A stretch of 64,000 nt of DNA from Nitrospira sp. (GTDB taxonomy: Bacteria > Nitrospirota > Nitrospiria > Nitrospirales > Nitrospiraceae), in assembly GCA_020697375.1 (NCBI GenBank), contig JAJFBJ010000015.1, positions 12,671 through 76,670 on the forward strand. Reading direction: 5' to 3'. Of the stretch, positions 54,853-63,394 are shown in pieces. A program made the translations under genes and the position numbers. The notes under the pieces were generated by a model. That model was not told the origin of the DNA and did no database searches. It worked only from the letters and a program-made list of their open reading frames with translations. Numbering within the stretch: the first letter of the stretch is position 1; the number at the start of each line of letters is the position of its first letter.

Positions 54853-55296
54853 CTAGTACCGCAACATGGCCCGATGGCTCGAACGGCGGGCGCCGAAAAA
54901 GGCTTTGGAAAATTCTTCGACGACGGCGGGATCGTACCCCTTGCAACTGAAAATATCGAGGTAGGCGCTGTTGGTATCGTTGGCGAAGTGACCGCTGATC
55001 AGCGAGGTTTCAATCAATTGCACCATACTATAGCCGGCCACGCGCCCTTCCCCGAAATGAACGATCTGGCAGGCGCCATACCGTTTCATCTGAATCAGTT
55101 CGCAGAGTTGAACGACATAGGCCTCTATCTGTTTGGCATCGCGGATGCGGTCCGGGATGCAATCGTGAAGGTCAACGGAAGCGCAAATTCCCCAGGCTTT
55201 GCCGGGCCCGACGGAGTCCGGGTGGACCGCGGAATCAGCAACCCTGGCTGAGGATGATGAGATGTCGTCCGAGGTGACGCCTTCGGCGTTGTGCAT
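54853..55296 (-). CDS. S-adenosylmethionine decarboxylase-like (SpeD family) protein
   Basis: 147 residues. Family features are a GKAWGICASVDLHDC start, a HFGEGRVAGYSMVQLIETSLISGHF core split by loops, and AYLDIFSCKGYDP with the conserved cysteine C118. In true SpeD the autoprocessing site reads E-S-H-x-S-x-H, with the serine becoming pyruvoyl. Here the aligned stretch is ETSLISGH, so the classical serine-histidine pair is displaced. It may be an AdoMetDC homologue with altered substrate or without activity. No spermidine synthase gene is adjacent. The start at 55296 is chosen for an AAAGG upstream; a start at 55362 is possible. Confidence 0.75.
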   Translation of the reverse strand: MHNAEGVTSDDISSSSARVADSAVHPDSVGPGKAWGICASVDLHDCIPDRIRDAKQIEAYVVQLCELIQMKRYGACQIVHFGEGRVAGYSMVQLIETSLISGHFANDTNSAYLDIFSCKGYDPAVVEEFSKAFFGARRSSHRAMLRY

Positions 55297-55451
55297 ATAC
55301 GATACGACCTTTCTGTTTGAGAATGGGTGGAGTGGCAAGGCATAGGGATGCACTATACGCAACGTTAAAAACCCTGTAAATATTTATCTCCGAAAATTCC
55401 TGTGATTGAGCACATTGACAAACTCTCGAACCCTTAGCGAGAATGCCGGCC

Positions 55452-55634
55452 ATGAGTGACACATCCCCGCAATCCACAATCCCAGCGACCGCCGGCGATC
55501 TTCCCGACCGCCTCTGCACCTGGTGCAAGGTGGCGATGACCAAACGGCTCGTCGGGGGCGGTCAATTCATTCATTACACCTGCCCGAAGTGTGTGTTCCA
55601 GCACACGACCAAACGAGTCCCGAAGACTTCTTAG
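55452..55634 (+). CDS. Small zinc-ribbon-like protein
   Basis: 60 residues with two CxxC knuckles, CTWC at about 22-25 and CPKC at 44-47, separated by a beta-like KRLVGGGQFIHYT stretch. This is the layout of a small zinc ribbon. The N-terminus is polar and unstructured. Too small for a family call. It diverges from the SpeD-like gene, sharing a 155-base intergenic region. Confidence 0.6.
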   Translation: MSDTSPQSTIPATAGDLPDRLCTWCKVAMTKRLVGGGQFIHYTCPKCVFQHTTKRVPKTS

Positions 55635-55724
55635 CCCTCTTTTCTTGGGAAGGCAGAACCCCCAGGCCGATAAATGAGGTATTCATTCTTACCCGCCCTG
55701 TCCCCGGCTGCACCAAGACGCAAC

Positions 55725-55826
55725 CCTTCCCAGGCAAGGCCGCAGCGAGCGAAAGACTGAGGCGTACTGTTTTGGTGCGTCGAAGGAGTGAGCGATGCGA
55801 GAACGATGCTGGCGGCCTTTTTCAGC
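55725..55826. repeat. Structured intergenic repeat, copy B
   Basis: Right side GATGCTGGCGGCCTTTTTCAGC (split as GATGCTGGCGG and CCTTTTTCAGC) matches copies A and C. The core AAGGCCGCAGCGAGCG and the central CGTACTGTTTTGGTGCG hairpin correspond to the other copies. The left arm is degraded. It lies immediately behind the stop of the flavoprotein gene ending at 55833. Confidence 0.65.
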
Positions 55827-55832
55827 GGCCCA

Positions 55833-56543
55833 TCAATCGTCGTAATACTTTTCCCGATAGATCGGGCACAATCCTTTCGCATTGAGTCTGGCCGTGACAT
55901 CTTTGATCATGCCGCTCCCGCCGCAAAGATAGACCGCAAGGTTCTTGACGGAAGAAATCCTCTGTTCGATCAAAGCCGTCACCCTCCCCGTGGCTCCTTC
56001 CCAACCGGCTTCCGGTCTGGAAAGCGTGGTTACCCATGAAAATTTTGGATAGGCCTGCGCCAGCTCCCTCAGTTCATCTTGCAGATACAGGTCCCGCTGG
56101 CTGCGAAGTCCCCAGAAAAGAGAGACGGATTGCGAAGTAGCCCGTTCCAACTGAGTCAGGATCATGCTGCGAAACGGAGCAATGCCGGTTCCCGTGGCGA
56201 CGAACAGCAGGTCTTTGAGCCCGTCATCCCGCAAATAGAATGCGCCGGCCGGTCCTTTGAACTCGGTTCGCGATCCTTCCCGCAAGCCGAAGAGGTAACC
56301 GGAACCGGGTCCTCCGGAGACAAGATTCAGGAGCAGGAGCAGAGAGCCACGCTGATTGGGCGGCGAGGCGATGGAGTAGGGCCTCGTTGCGGGAAGAGGC
56401 AGGCCTTCTTTCGGAACCTCGAACGAGACGAACTGTCCGGCCTTGAATGTCATGCTATCGGGCGACAACAGCCGGAGTTCGATCGCGCGTACGTCGTGCG
56501 TCAGGTCCTGGATGCGGCTCACCTCAGCTGTATACTGCTGCAC
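55833..56543 (-). CDS. Ferredoxin-NADP reductase-like flavoprotein
   Basis: 236 residues. An FAD-binding barrel with the RPYSIAS motif (R-x-Y-S) and GPAGAF is followed by the NAD(P) domain with LLFVATGTGIAPFRSM and the terminal YLCGGSGMIKDV. It resembles single-subunit ferredoxin or phenol-hydroxylase-type reductases without a [2Fe-2S] domain. The electron partner is unknown. The GTG at 56543 with GGAGG just upstream is the likely start. A longer ATG-started reading to 56594 begins inside repeat copy C and has no homology. Repeat copy B lies directly behind its stop. Confidence 0.87.
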   Translation of the reverse strand: MQQYTAEVSRIQDLTHDVRAIELRLLSPDSMTFKAGQFVSFEVPKEGLPLPATRPYSIASPPNQRGSLLLLLNLVSGGPGSGYLFGLREGSRTEFKGPAGAFYLRDDGLKDLLFVATGTGIAPFRSMILTQLERATSQSVSLFWGLRSQRDLYLQDELRELAQAYPKFSWVTTLSRPEAGWEGATGRVTALIEQRISSVKNLAVYLCGGSGMIKDVTARLNAKGLCPIYREKYYDD

Positions 56544-56555
56544 AACTCCTCCCGG

Positions 56556-56679
56556 GCAGGATGTTGAAAAAGTCCGCCAGCTTTGTTCTCGCATCGCTCA
56601 GAGGCTCCACGTACCGCAAGGGTACGCGTCGCCTCTTCACTCGCTGCGGCCGCGCTGGACGGCCTTTTGAATATCCTGC
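56556..56679. repeat. Structured intergenic repeat, copy C
   Basis: 124 bases with long inverted ends. The 26-base left arm starting GCAGGATGTTGAAAAAG matches the complement of the right arm ending ATATCCTGC at 20 of 26 positions. An inner stem and a central CGTACC...GGTACG hairpin (56610-56626) complete the structure. It is the most complete copy and lies between the metalloprotease gene and the flavoprotein gene. Confidence 0.8.
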
Positions 56680-56739
56680 AGGGTATTCCGGCACCATTGC
56701 CGTACGTGAGATCGCCGCACCAATTGTGCAAATACCGAG

Positions 56740-56758
56740 TTTTTCCGCAGCCTGCTAG
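56740..56758. repeat. Fragment of the structured intergenic repeat
   Basis: TTTTTCCGCAGCCTGCTAG resembles the outer right end seen in other copies (TTTTTCAGC followed by a TGC or CTAG end). It may be the remnant of a neighbouring copy 60 bases beyond copy C. Confidence 0.45.
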
Positions 56759-56798
56759 AGACAGAGCCGGCGTGCCTCGACTCGCTGATGGTGTTCGG

Positions 56799-57512
56799 TC
56801 AGCTGCCTGCTGAAGGAAGCAACAGGTGCGTTTCGTAACTCATGATACCAAGAAATGCCGCCAACCCGAGATAGTACAATCCATAACTGAGCCTGGTCGC
56901 GAGCGGCACATCGTAATAGCGCGCCGGCAGACCATGGGGTCCGCCCCTGAAGGTGGACATCACATGCGGGATGGCGAGAATGGCGATCAGCAACAGCATG
57001 GGACTTTGACTCATGACGAACAGCCCGATCAGCATCGGCATGCCCAACCACCAGACCTTCGGCGAAATGATGGCCGTAATCCTGCCGCCGTCCAACGGTG
57101 AGAGCGGGATGAGATTGAACAGATTGATCATGAACCCAGCATAGGCCAGGGCTAGCAGCAATTGGCTGTGGGTATATTCCGCCGCGTAATAGCAGGCCAT
57201 GGCTGCCACGGTCCCCGTTACCGGCCCGGCGATGCCGACATAGGCTTCGGTTTCGACGTCCATCGGCTGTTCCTTGAGCTGAATCCAGGCGCCGACGAAG
57301 GGGATGAAGGTCGGCGCACCCACATCCAGGTTGCGTTGCTTGGCAGCGGCGTAATGCCCCAGCTCGTGGAAGAGAATCAACAAGACGAACCCGACTGCAT
57401 ACCACCATCCGAAAATGAAGCTATAGGCGACCATGGATAGCAGCATGGTCCCGCCGGTGAGCGCAACCTTGCCCAGCTTGAGTCCGGCGAACAGCAGCAG
57501 CAGGATTTTCAC
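56799..57512 (-). CDS. M50-family (site-2 protease-like) membrane metallopeptidase
   Basis: 237 residues with about six hydrophobic segments. The zinc site HELGH is at residues 49-53, and the third ligand aspartate is D141 in NLIPLSPLDGGR. There is no PDZ domain. Intramembrane proteases of this compact type cleave membrane-bound regulators or leader peptides. It overlaps the DUF2167 membrane protein gene by 4 bases, so the two are made together and may be enzyme and regulator or substrate. That relation is inference. Confidence 0.9.
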   Translation of the reverse strand: MKILLLLFAGLKLGKVALTGGTMLLSMVAYSFIFGWWYAVGFVLLILFHELGHYAAAKQRNLDVGAPTFIPFVGAWIQLKEQPMDVETEAYVGIAGPVTGTVAAMACYYAAEYTHSQLLLALAYAGFMINLFNLIPLSPLDGGRITAIISPKVWWLGMPMLIGLFVMSQSPMLLLIAILAIPHVMSTFRGGPHGLPARYYDVPLATRLSYGLYYLGLAAFLGIMSYETHLLLPSAGS

Positions 57513-58408
57513 GATGAGACACCCCCACCGCCGCCGCCCAATTGTTCCGGCTTAGGCTTCTTGTTCAGATATTTAGCAGCCAGCCCGCCGAGCGCAATCA
57601 CCAGCAAGACCAGGAGCTTTTTGCCGGCCAGAAACAGGGGAATGATGAAGGCCCACAACTTGGCAAAGAGGCCGGACTTGATCGCCGCGCCGGCGATGAG
57701 CGCCGACAGCCCGACAGCCGCAACCTTGTCGGTCGTACTATCAAAATCGCTATACCGTTTCCCCTCGACGAATTCCACATTGGCCAGCAGGCGGCCGACA
57801 TGCGGCTTCAAGGTCGGCAACTCTTCCAGCGGGCCCACCATGTTCATGCTGAGATATCCCTGCCTCCCCAAAGCCAGCGTATTGTAATTGACGCCAACGG
57901 TTTCCTGCTCCTGCGCCGCGATGGCCCATACCACTTTGTTCGCCACCTTGTCGTAATGCGGTTTTTCCTCCCAGCCGCGGATGACCAGAGGCGGGAACCC
58001 CTGCGCCTGCCTGGTCTTGTTGTCCTCCTCCGTTCCTTCCTTGATCGAGGCCATGAGCGCGTCGGCATCCCAGTTGGCCGCCTCGTCGTCCTTCACGTAG
58101 CCCGCATCGATATAGCGGACGACCATGAACCAGCGCTCTTCTTCCTCCGTCGAGGTGATCAAACCCAGCTCGGAGCCGGAGGGGAAGTTGCCCATCTGCT
58201 TGAGCAGGCGCTGCGTGTCCTGCGAACCGAGAAATCGATAGCCCTTCGGCAACTTCAACAAGGCCTGTTCGCCTAACGAGGCCTCGCTTGGCCCGACCTG
58301 CCAGGGAAGCGACGGCTGTGAAGGCTCCTGAGCTAGAGCCGGCATGGCGCCAATCCAGAGGAGCAGGGTCCCTATCACCACCAAACAGCGAATCCGGCTC
58401 CGTCCCAT
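57509..58408 (-). CDS. DUF2167 membrane-anchored exported protein
   Basis: 299 residues. A signal peptide (LVVIGTLLLWIGAMPALAQ) is followed by a periplasmic DUF2167 domain with LPKGYRFLGSQDTQRLL and the EEEERWFMVVRYIDAGYVKDDEAANWD region. GWEEKPHYDKVANKVVWAI follows. One or two C-terminal transmembrane helices come next (residues about 240-285), then a GGGGGG tail. The start at 58408 (MGRSRIR) is taken as the beginning of the signal peptide. Function is unknown. It is coupled to the metalloprotease gene. Confidence 0.87.
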   Translation of the reverse strand: MGRSRIRCLVVIGTLLLWIGAMPALAQEPSQPSLPWQVGPSEASLGEQALLKLPKGYRFLGSQDTQRLLKQMGNFPSGSELGLITSTEEEERWFMVVRYIDAGYVKDDEAANWDADALMASIKEGTEEDNKTRQAQGFPPLVIRGWEEKPHYDKVANKVVWAIAAQEQETVGVNYNTLALGRQGYLSMNMVGPLEELPTLKPHVGRLLANVEFVEGKRYSDFDSTTDKVAAVGLSALIAGAAIKSGLFAKLWAFIIPLFLAGKKLLVLLVIALGGLAAKYLNKKPKPEQLGGGGGGVSS

Positions 58409-58428
58409 ATGTAAACCTCCTCCATGAA

Positions 58429-58757
58429 TCACGGAACGATCATCTTGCCGTAGTCAGCGTGAGTGCAAATCCAGAACCAGTTGATTGCCATCCTGGGCAT
58501 CGAAACCACGCGCTGGATAGCGCTCACCGACTCGTGCCGACCACGGTTCTCCGATGGGCCTGAAGTGGATGTCGCGGGTTGGATGTCAACAGCTGGAAGT
58601 TCTTATCGTCCAGCGAGCGGATGTCTTCCGGAAGAGCCTGATATGCAGTCCAAAACCGTGACGACGCAGAATGCTTCACAGAGGTTTGGCTTTTGCCTTG
58701 CTCAAACTCGGCACGGGCTTCCGCGATCAGCGGCTCCAGTTTTCCTGCCTTGACTCA
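58429..58757 (-). pseudogene. Decayed RelE-like toxin with antitoxin remnant
   Basis: Reading the minus strand, a toxin starts at GTG 58679 as VKHSASSRFWTAYQALPEDI, then DDKNFQLLTSNPRHP. The sense then jumps to another frame giving PWSARVGERYPARGFDAQDG. It jumps again to INWFWICTHADYGKMI with a stop at 58429. These three pieces in order match RelE/HigB-like toxins (FW-x-x-Y-x-x-L-P, NPRHP, WSARVG, WFWIGTHAEYD). At least two frameshifts make it non-functional. Upstream to about 58757 the frame reads KLEPLIAEARAEFEQGK, like the end of a cognate antitoxin. This explains the 400-base gap between DUF2167 and DUF2914 genes. Confidence 0.75.
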
Positions 58758-58828
58758 TAGCGTCCTCCATTGCACTGCCGATAAATTCTACAACAAATCG
58801 CTAGGGTTGTCCCGAGCTACCCGCCCTC

Positions 58829-59938
58829 TCAGTAGACGATCGTTTTAAGCGCGCGCGGTCCCTCGCCCCGCTCTTCCACGCGTACCGAGATCCGTCCGAT
58901 GACGCGGCCGTCTTCGGTTTCGACATCCACCCGCCACTCGCCGGGATCAAGCCCCTGTTTAAAGGTATAGGCGCGGTATCCACCCTCACGCCCGCCGGTA
59001 ATCTTGAGCGGAATCCTATCCGCATGGATGAACGGCGTATTCCCATTCCGTCGGAAATACCAGTGGTGATAGACGGTGGCCTGCAGCCCGACGGGCACGA
59101 ACACCGCAGTGAAACAATACGTCGGTTCGTCTGCGGGAAACGTCGTATCCGAACGCTTCCAGAATTCATACCACTTACGTTCAAATGATAATTCGAAGCG
59201 ATCGCCGGATCGGGTGACCTCGTGATAGATTCCGCCGAGCTTCAGAGAGAGCGGGACGGGCGGAATCCAATTGAGGAAGTAGAAGCCGACCAGCAGACCA
59301 ATGACGGCCAGGGCCGGCGCGCTGGTCAACAGCGCCTCATGGCGAGTCCGGTCGGCGTTACCCCGGTAGATCAACTCCACCACCCGGAGGGTGAGGAGTA
59401 CGCTCAGCCCCGCTCCGGCAAGAAACATCCCCTGGTTCATCCAGCCCGTCATCACCGGCAGGAAAAACGTGAAGAACCCGAAGCAGACCAGCGCGTACAG
59501 ACCGACAAGCAACTGCAAATTGGATAACCGGTCCCGCAAGAATTCGTTCGCGACGAGCAGGCCTACCAATAGGATGAAGAAGACCGCCGATCCGGTGAGC
59601 GACGCGCTTTTCCAATAGAAAATGCTGTAGGCGCTGAAAAGTCCGCCGAGCAGGAATTGAATGGCCATCGGGGCATAGGGTCCGGCTTGCACTGCCCAGG
59701 TCACGAGCTTGGGCTGGTGCGGAGGAAGATCCTCTCTGGCTATCGGGCTCGTGCCCATACGCCCGGTGAAGACAATCAAAAATCCCAGCAGCACGACGTA
59801 CAGGAGCAGAAGAAGGTTATCCTGCAATCGATCGATCCGGCTGAGCATCAGGCTGTCGTACGAGACGCCGCCGAAGAAAAAGACGGGGGGCAGGTAAGGC
59901 TTGCCGAGGACGGACTGAAACCGATGCGTCGAGAACAT
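58829..59938 (-). CDS. DUF2914 membrane protein
   Basis: 369 residues. About seven hydrophobic segments occupy residues 40-235, followed by a C-terminal extracytoplasmic DUF2914 domain. That domain has FVPVGLQATVYHHWYFRRNG, RAYTFKQGLDPGEWRVDVET and GRVIGRISVRVEE. The start is uncertain: 59938 gives an odd N-terminus, and the M at 59848 (MLSRIDRLQDN) is an alternative close to the first helix. No function is established for the family. Confidence 0.8.
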   Translation of the reverse strand: MFSTHRFQSVLGKPYLPPVFFFGGVSYDSLMLSRIDRLQDNLLLLLYVVLLGFLIVFTGRMGTSPIAREDLPPHQPKLVTWAVQAGPYAPMAIQFLLGGLFSAYSIFYWKSASLTGSAVFFILLVGLLVANEFLRDRLSNLQLLVGLYALVCFGFFTFFLPVMTGWMNQGMFLAGAGLSVLLTLRVVELIYRGNADRTRHEALLTSAPALAVIGLLVGFYFLNWIPPVPLSLKLGGIYHEVTRSGDRFELSFERKWYEFWKRSDTTFPADEPTYCFTAVFVPVGLQATVYHHWYFRRNGNTPFIHADRIPLKITGGREGGYRAYTFKQGLDPGEWRVDVETEDGRVIGRISVRVEERGEGPRALKTIVY

Positions 59939-60165
59939 GGCCTAGAGTTCAAGAGGCGCAAGCGATTGTCAAACGAAGATCCGAATCGATACGCAGGTCA
60001 AAGCAATTGGCTACGGTGAGGCCGCCCTGTCGGTGAGGATAAATTTACACTAATTTTACAGCCCTCATGTATTCCCAATGGTATAAAGACAGGTCCGCAT
60101 GCCCTATCACGTCGGGAGCGCCATGCCAGCCTCCCCGCCAGGTGTGAATGCTCGGGAGTCCCACA

Positions 60166-61005
60166 ATGCCGGCGCCTCTTCAAAGGTATGCCTCTCTCCG
60201 GTGGATGCTGTTATGGCTGTGCTGCAATGCTCTCGGCCTCAGTCCGACAGACGCATTCGCCGTTCGTCCCTTTGTCACGGACGATGCCCGTATCGTGTAC
60301 AAAGGACAACTCGAAACCGAGACCTATGCCGGTCTGACCTTAAGCCGGCAAGACAAACCTACGATTGAAGCTCGCTCCCTTCAAGGTCTATCCCTGACTG
60401 ATCGGTTGGAGATCATCGCCGGAGGGTTCGGATTGACCTCTCATGCGAATCAGGTACGCCCGCTGGATATGCTTATCCAGCCGAAGTATATTCTGTACCG
60501 GTCATTTGGAGCCATCCCATCCATATCGATGGCTGCCGCATCGCTGTTTCCGCTGAGCGGCAACCGTCAACAGTGGAACTCCTATGCGATGATGCATGCG
60601 AGCTGGCTGCTCTTCACGCCCATAGATAGCACCGATCCTTACGACAACGGCTTGGCCATTCATATCAATCTCGGCGCCAAATCGCAGTACGATGCCGGGC
60701 CATCGACGTACCGCAGTAAATTCTATTGGGCAGCAGCCTTTGAAGTGATCACGCCGATCTCCCGTGAAATCCGAGTCTTGGGTGAAATCTTCAACGGAGA
60801 TCCGTTCAGTTACGAAGAAAAATTTCCGGCATTCCAAACGGGGCTGCGCTGGTACAAAACGGCCAACACGCAACTGGACCTCGTACTCCGAGGCATTCGC
60901 GATGGGTCAGAATCCACGCGGGCAACCTCCGGCGCCGAGGTTCGACCCGGCTGGAATTATACGATTCAAGTAGGGTTCCGAACCCTGTTCGATCTGTTTC
61001 GGTAA
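60166..61005 (+). CDS. Outer-membrane beta-barrel protein (MetA-pathway-like)
   Basis: 279 residues. A signal peptide ends at SPTDAFA, and the mature protein begins VRPFVTDDARIVYKGQLETE, a common start of the transporter-like family annotated as MetA-pathway-of-phenol-degradation. Alternating hydrophobic beta strands run to the end, which closes YTIQVGFRTLFDLFR with a terminal phenylalanine region typical of outer-membrane barrels. A GGGAG sits 7 bases before the ATG at 60166. It is followed by a small lipoprotein gene 17 bases downstream. Confidence 0.8.
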   Translation: MPAPLQRYASLRWMLLWLCCNALGLSPTDAFAVRPFVTDDARIVYKGQLETETYAGLTLSRQDKPTIEARSLQGLSLTDRLEIIAGGFGLTSHANQVRPLDMLIQPKYILYRSFGAIPSISMAAASLFPLSGNRQQWNSYAMMHASWLLFTPIDSTDPYDNGLAIHINLGAKSQYDAGPSTYRSKFYWAAAFEVITPISREIRVLGEIFNGDPFSYEEKFPAFQTGLRWYKTANTQLDLVLRGIRDGSESTRATSGAEVRPGWNYTIQVGFRTLFDLFR

Positions 61006-61022
61006 CGGCAGAGGGCTGTTCA

Positions 61023-61289
61023 ATGCGACGGACGACAACGCTGCTGATCGCGATCCTTTGTGTCGTGCTTGTAGTCGTGGCGGCCGGATGCGGTTTGGAT
61101 GGCATCAGAGGAGAACTGGTCCGCATGACAGGGAATCATTATGTGCTACGCGAGCCCGGCGGACAAGAACTGACGCTCCACATCGATAGCCGAACACACA
61201 AAGATGCGGTGCAACCGGGGGATGATGTTCAGGTCTATATGACCAAGGATGGATACGCGTTATTCATCCAGCGGTTGGAAAAACGATGA
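61023..61289 (+). CDS. Small lipoprotein
   Basis: 88 residues. A lipoprotein signal ends VVVAAGC (lipobox cysteine at 23). The mature domain of about 65 residues is beta-rich: GNHYVLREPGGQELTLHIDS, then VQPGDDVQVYMTKDGYALFI. The pattern resembles small OB-like DUF5666-type domains, but I do not assign one. It probably forms an operon with the barrel protein upstream. Confidence 0.75.
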   Translation: MRRTTTLLIAILCVVLVVVAAGCGLDGIRGELVRMTGNHYVLREPGGQELTLHIDSRTHKDAVQPGDDVQVYMTKDGYALFIQRLEKR

Positions 61290-61351
61290 TCGTGATACGT
61301 CGAGCACCCTGTGAAGAGAGAACGCCGCCCCGGTTTTCGCCATCATGAAAT

Positions 61352-61473
61352 CCGACAGCTCAAAATGATCGTCCAACTAGGCCGCAAGGAGCGACAGACC
61401 TGAGGCGTACTCGCAGTACGTTGAAGGTCTGTCGTGACTGAGAACGACGTTGGCGATCATTTTCAGCTGTCGG
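61352..61473. repeat. Structured intergenic repeat, copy D
   Basis: 122 bases. Left arm CCGACAGCTCAAAATGATCG pairs with the right arm CGATCATTTTCAGCTGTCGG with a single mismatch. An inner stem (GACAGACCT against AGGTCTGTC) and a central CGTACTCGCAGTACG hairpin follow. The arm sequence differs from copies A-C, but complementarity is kept. It abuts the TAG stop of the gene ending at 61475. Confidence 0.8.
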
Positions 61474-61474
61474 G

Positions 61475-62536
61475 CTAGAGGAAGGGAGGGAGTGGCGCAT
61501 ATAAAACCCGATACCCCAACAGGCGTTCCAGCCATCCCGCCATCTGTTCCTCAGGTAGCGGAGCACGGTTCAATCGCGCTTCCAGTTGAAAACCGCCCGC
61601 GTTACCCACAATCCCGATAATGGCCGAGGCCTCGTCCCCATCCGGCAACAATTCCTGGGTCTGAAATTCGCAGAGCGTGCTGTAAAGGCGTCCCTGCGGC
61701 GCGATCGTGGACAGCACGTCAGGCAGTTCTCCCAACGCGCAATGCACGGAGCAGCGGTACACGGAACGGGCGCCTGGCTCTATCAAGGCGAATTGCTCCA
61801 ACGCCACGTCGGAAAATCCCGTCAGATAGGCGCGCACGCCGGCCGCTTGGGGGATGAAGGTCGCGGCCAGTTTGCTGGCCGGCACGAGAAACTCATAGGC
61901 ATCGGCAGAATTGTATTCGAACTGACAGGGACCAAATGAGTCCGGCCAGGAACAAAAGAAGGGAGTCGCCGGGTCCGCCGGCCTCAGCATGACCTGGCCC
62001 TTCTCCACGAATGTTTCAACGGGCAACTCCAAGGCGGCAATCGCCTCCAGAAAGAGCGCCCGGCGTTCATCGACCCACTCGGCCCGCCGCGCATCCTCGC
62101 GCGTTTCCCCGGGCGTCACGACCTCCTGCGTATGCAGCCGCACTCGAATAAAGGCATGGCTGTGCCGGAATCCCAGCCACAACATGCCGACCGGTCGATG
62201 AAAATGAAGGACGGCCCTTGCGCGCCAGGGATGGCTGATGGAGCAGTACGTGCCGACATCCTGATAGCGCTGATAGACCGTATGGTATCCGCCGGTGAGC
62301 AGGAAAAAATCACCCTGCCAGCCCTCGCGGATGTGTAGGAGCGTCACGTCCTCCGTAGCCCAATCATCAAGCCGATCAAACTGATCGGGGGAATCGACCG
62401 CCCAATCCTCCACGTAGCAAATCACGTCCTTGGCGGGATGCCCCGGTTTCAACCCCAAGGCTCCCAGCCGTTCGCCGACCGCCAGGACCTCACGGAAGGT
62501 TAGCCGGTCCGGAGTTTCCCATCGCCGTTCACGCAC
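61475..62536 (-). CDS. Conserved hypothetical cytoplasmic protein
   Basis: 353 residues, no signal peptide or membrane segment. I do not recognise the family. Notable stretches are VICYVEDWAVDSPDQFDRLD, FFLLTGGYHTVYQRYQDVG, GMLWLGFRHSHAFIRVRLH and a C-terminal LERLLGYRVLYAPLPPFL. Histidine- and aromatic-rich patches occur in the first half. It stands alone, with repeat copy D touching its stop codon and a lipoprotein gene 46 bases before its start. Confidence 0.7.
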   Translation of the reverse strand: MRERRWETPDRLTFREVLAVGERLGALGLKPGHPAKDVICYVEDWAVDSPDQFDRLDDWATEDVTLLHIREGWQGDFFLLTGGYHTVYQRYQDVGTYCSISHPWRARAVLHFHRPVGMLWLGFRHSHAFIRVRLHTQEVVTPGETREDARRAEWVDERRALFLEAIAALELPVETFVEKGQVMLRPADPATPFFCSWPDSFGPCQFEYNSADAYEFLVPASKLAATFIPQAAGVRAYLTGFSDVALEQFALIEPGARSVYRCSVHCALGELPDVLSTIAPQGRLYSTLCEFQTQELLPDGDEASAIIGIVGNAGGFQLEARLNRAPLPEEQMAGWLERLLGYRVLYAPLPPFL

Positions 62537-62581
62537 GACAGCCCTCCGCCCCGCCTGCGCTCCCGCCGAAATGGAGGCGCT

Positions 62582-63232
62582 TCACTTGGCGGACTTCAAC
62601 GAACGATCTTCGATTTTCGTATCGGCCAGAAAGCGATCGATCCCGTCTTTCAATATGCCGGCCATGAGGTTCTCCACATCCTCGCTGGTGAACCAGAACA
62701 CGGTGTGCGTCTGTTGACCCTGAATGTTGCGTAGCGTGCTGCTGTCATCAGCCAGGTTTTTAGCCCGGATGACCAGGCGGCTCTCGCCCGTCAATTTCGT
62801 ATTGAAGACACGACTTTTCGCGTTCACGGCAAATTCTTGGATTTCTCCGTTAATGACGATATCGGCGCCGGACACCGCCACACCAGACTGCACGACCCTC
62901 GCATCCCAGCCGCGCCGGGTCCACCCGCGCTGGCGCAACGCTTCGGCCAACGCTTCGGCAATCGTCACACCCGGCTTTCCCCCGCTGACGTTGAAATTCG
63001 TCACCCCGCCGCCGAGATGGGTGCGCTGGCCGATCTTGGAGGTGTCCGCCCGCAGATCTTCGAACGGCTCGATGACGATCTTCAACGGCTCCGGACGAGC
63101 ATTCTGCACGAACGGCTGCTGCGGCTGAACGTTGAGCGATACCATTTCGCCGGTTCCGGCGCAGCCCCAGAGTAGCACCATGCCCACCGCGATACCGACC
63201 TGACTTGCAATTCGACATCCCTGTGCAATCAC
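62582..63232 (-). CDS. Lipoprotein with YajG-like domain
   Basis: 216 residues. The signal ends AVGMVLLWGC (lipobox cysteine near 24). The mature domain starts LKIVIEPFEDLRADTSKIG and continues with VTIAEALAEALRQRGW, DIVINGEIQEFAVNAK and the C-terminal AGILKDGIDRFLAD. This pattern fits outer-membrane lipoproteins of the YajG/LptE-like superfamily (DUF4136/FlgO-like). Precise function is unknown. A start at 63232 is consistent with the signal peptide. Confidence 0.8.
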   Translation of the reverse strand: MIAQGCRIASQVGIAVGMVLLWGCAGTGEMVSLNVQPQQPFVQNARPEPLKIVIEPFEDLRADTSKIGQRTHLGGGVTNFNVSGGKPGVTIAEALAEALRQRGWTRRGWDARVVQSGVAVSGADIVINGEIQEFAVNAKSRVFNTKLTGESRLVIRAKNLADDSSTLRNIQGQQTHTVFWFTSEDVENLMAGILKDGIDRFLADTKIEDRSLKSAK

Positions 63233-63394
63233 ACAACCCTCCCTGTCAGTAAGTGGTTCCCCGCCCGGACGGGCCCAGTCTACCCAACTCCACGCCGGAT
63301 GACAAACAGTGAGGGCTCACCGAAGGCTGAGAATACCCGATCTGAATCGGTAGAGGACGCAGAACCCCGGAGCGCAGTCGAAGCACCGAGCGGA

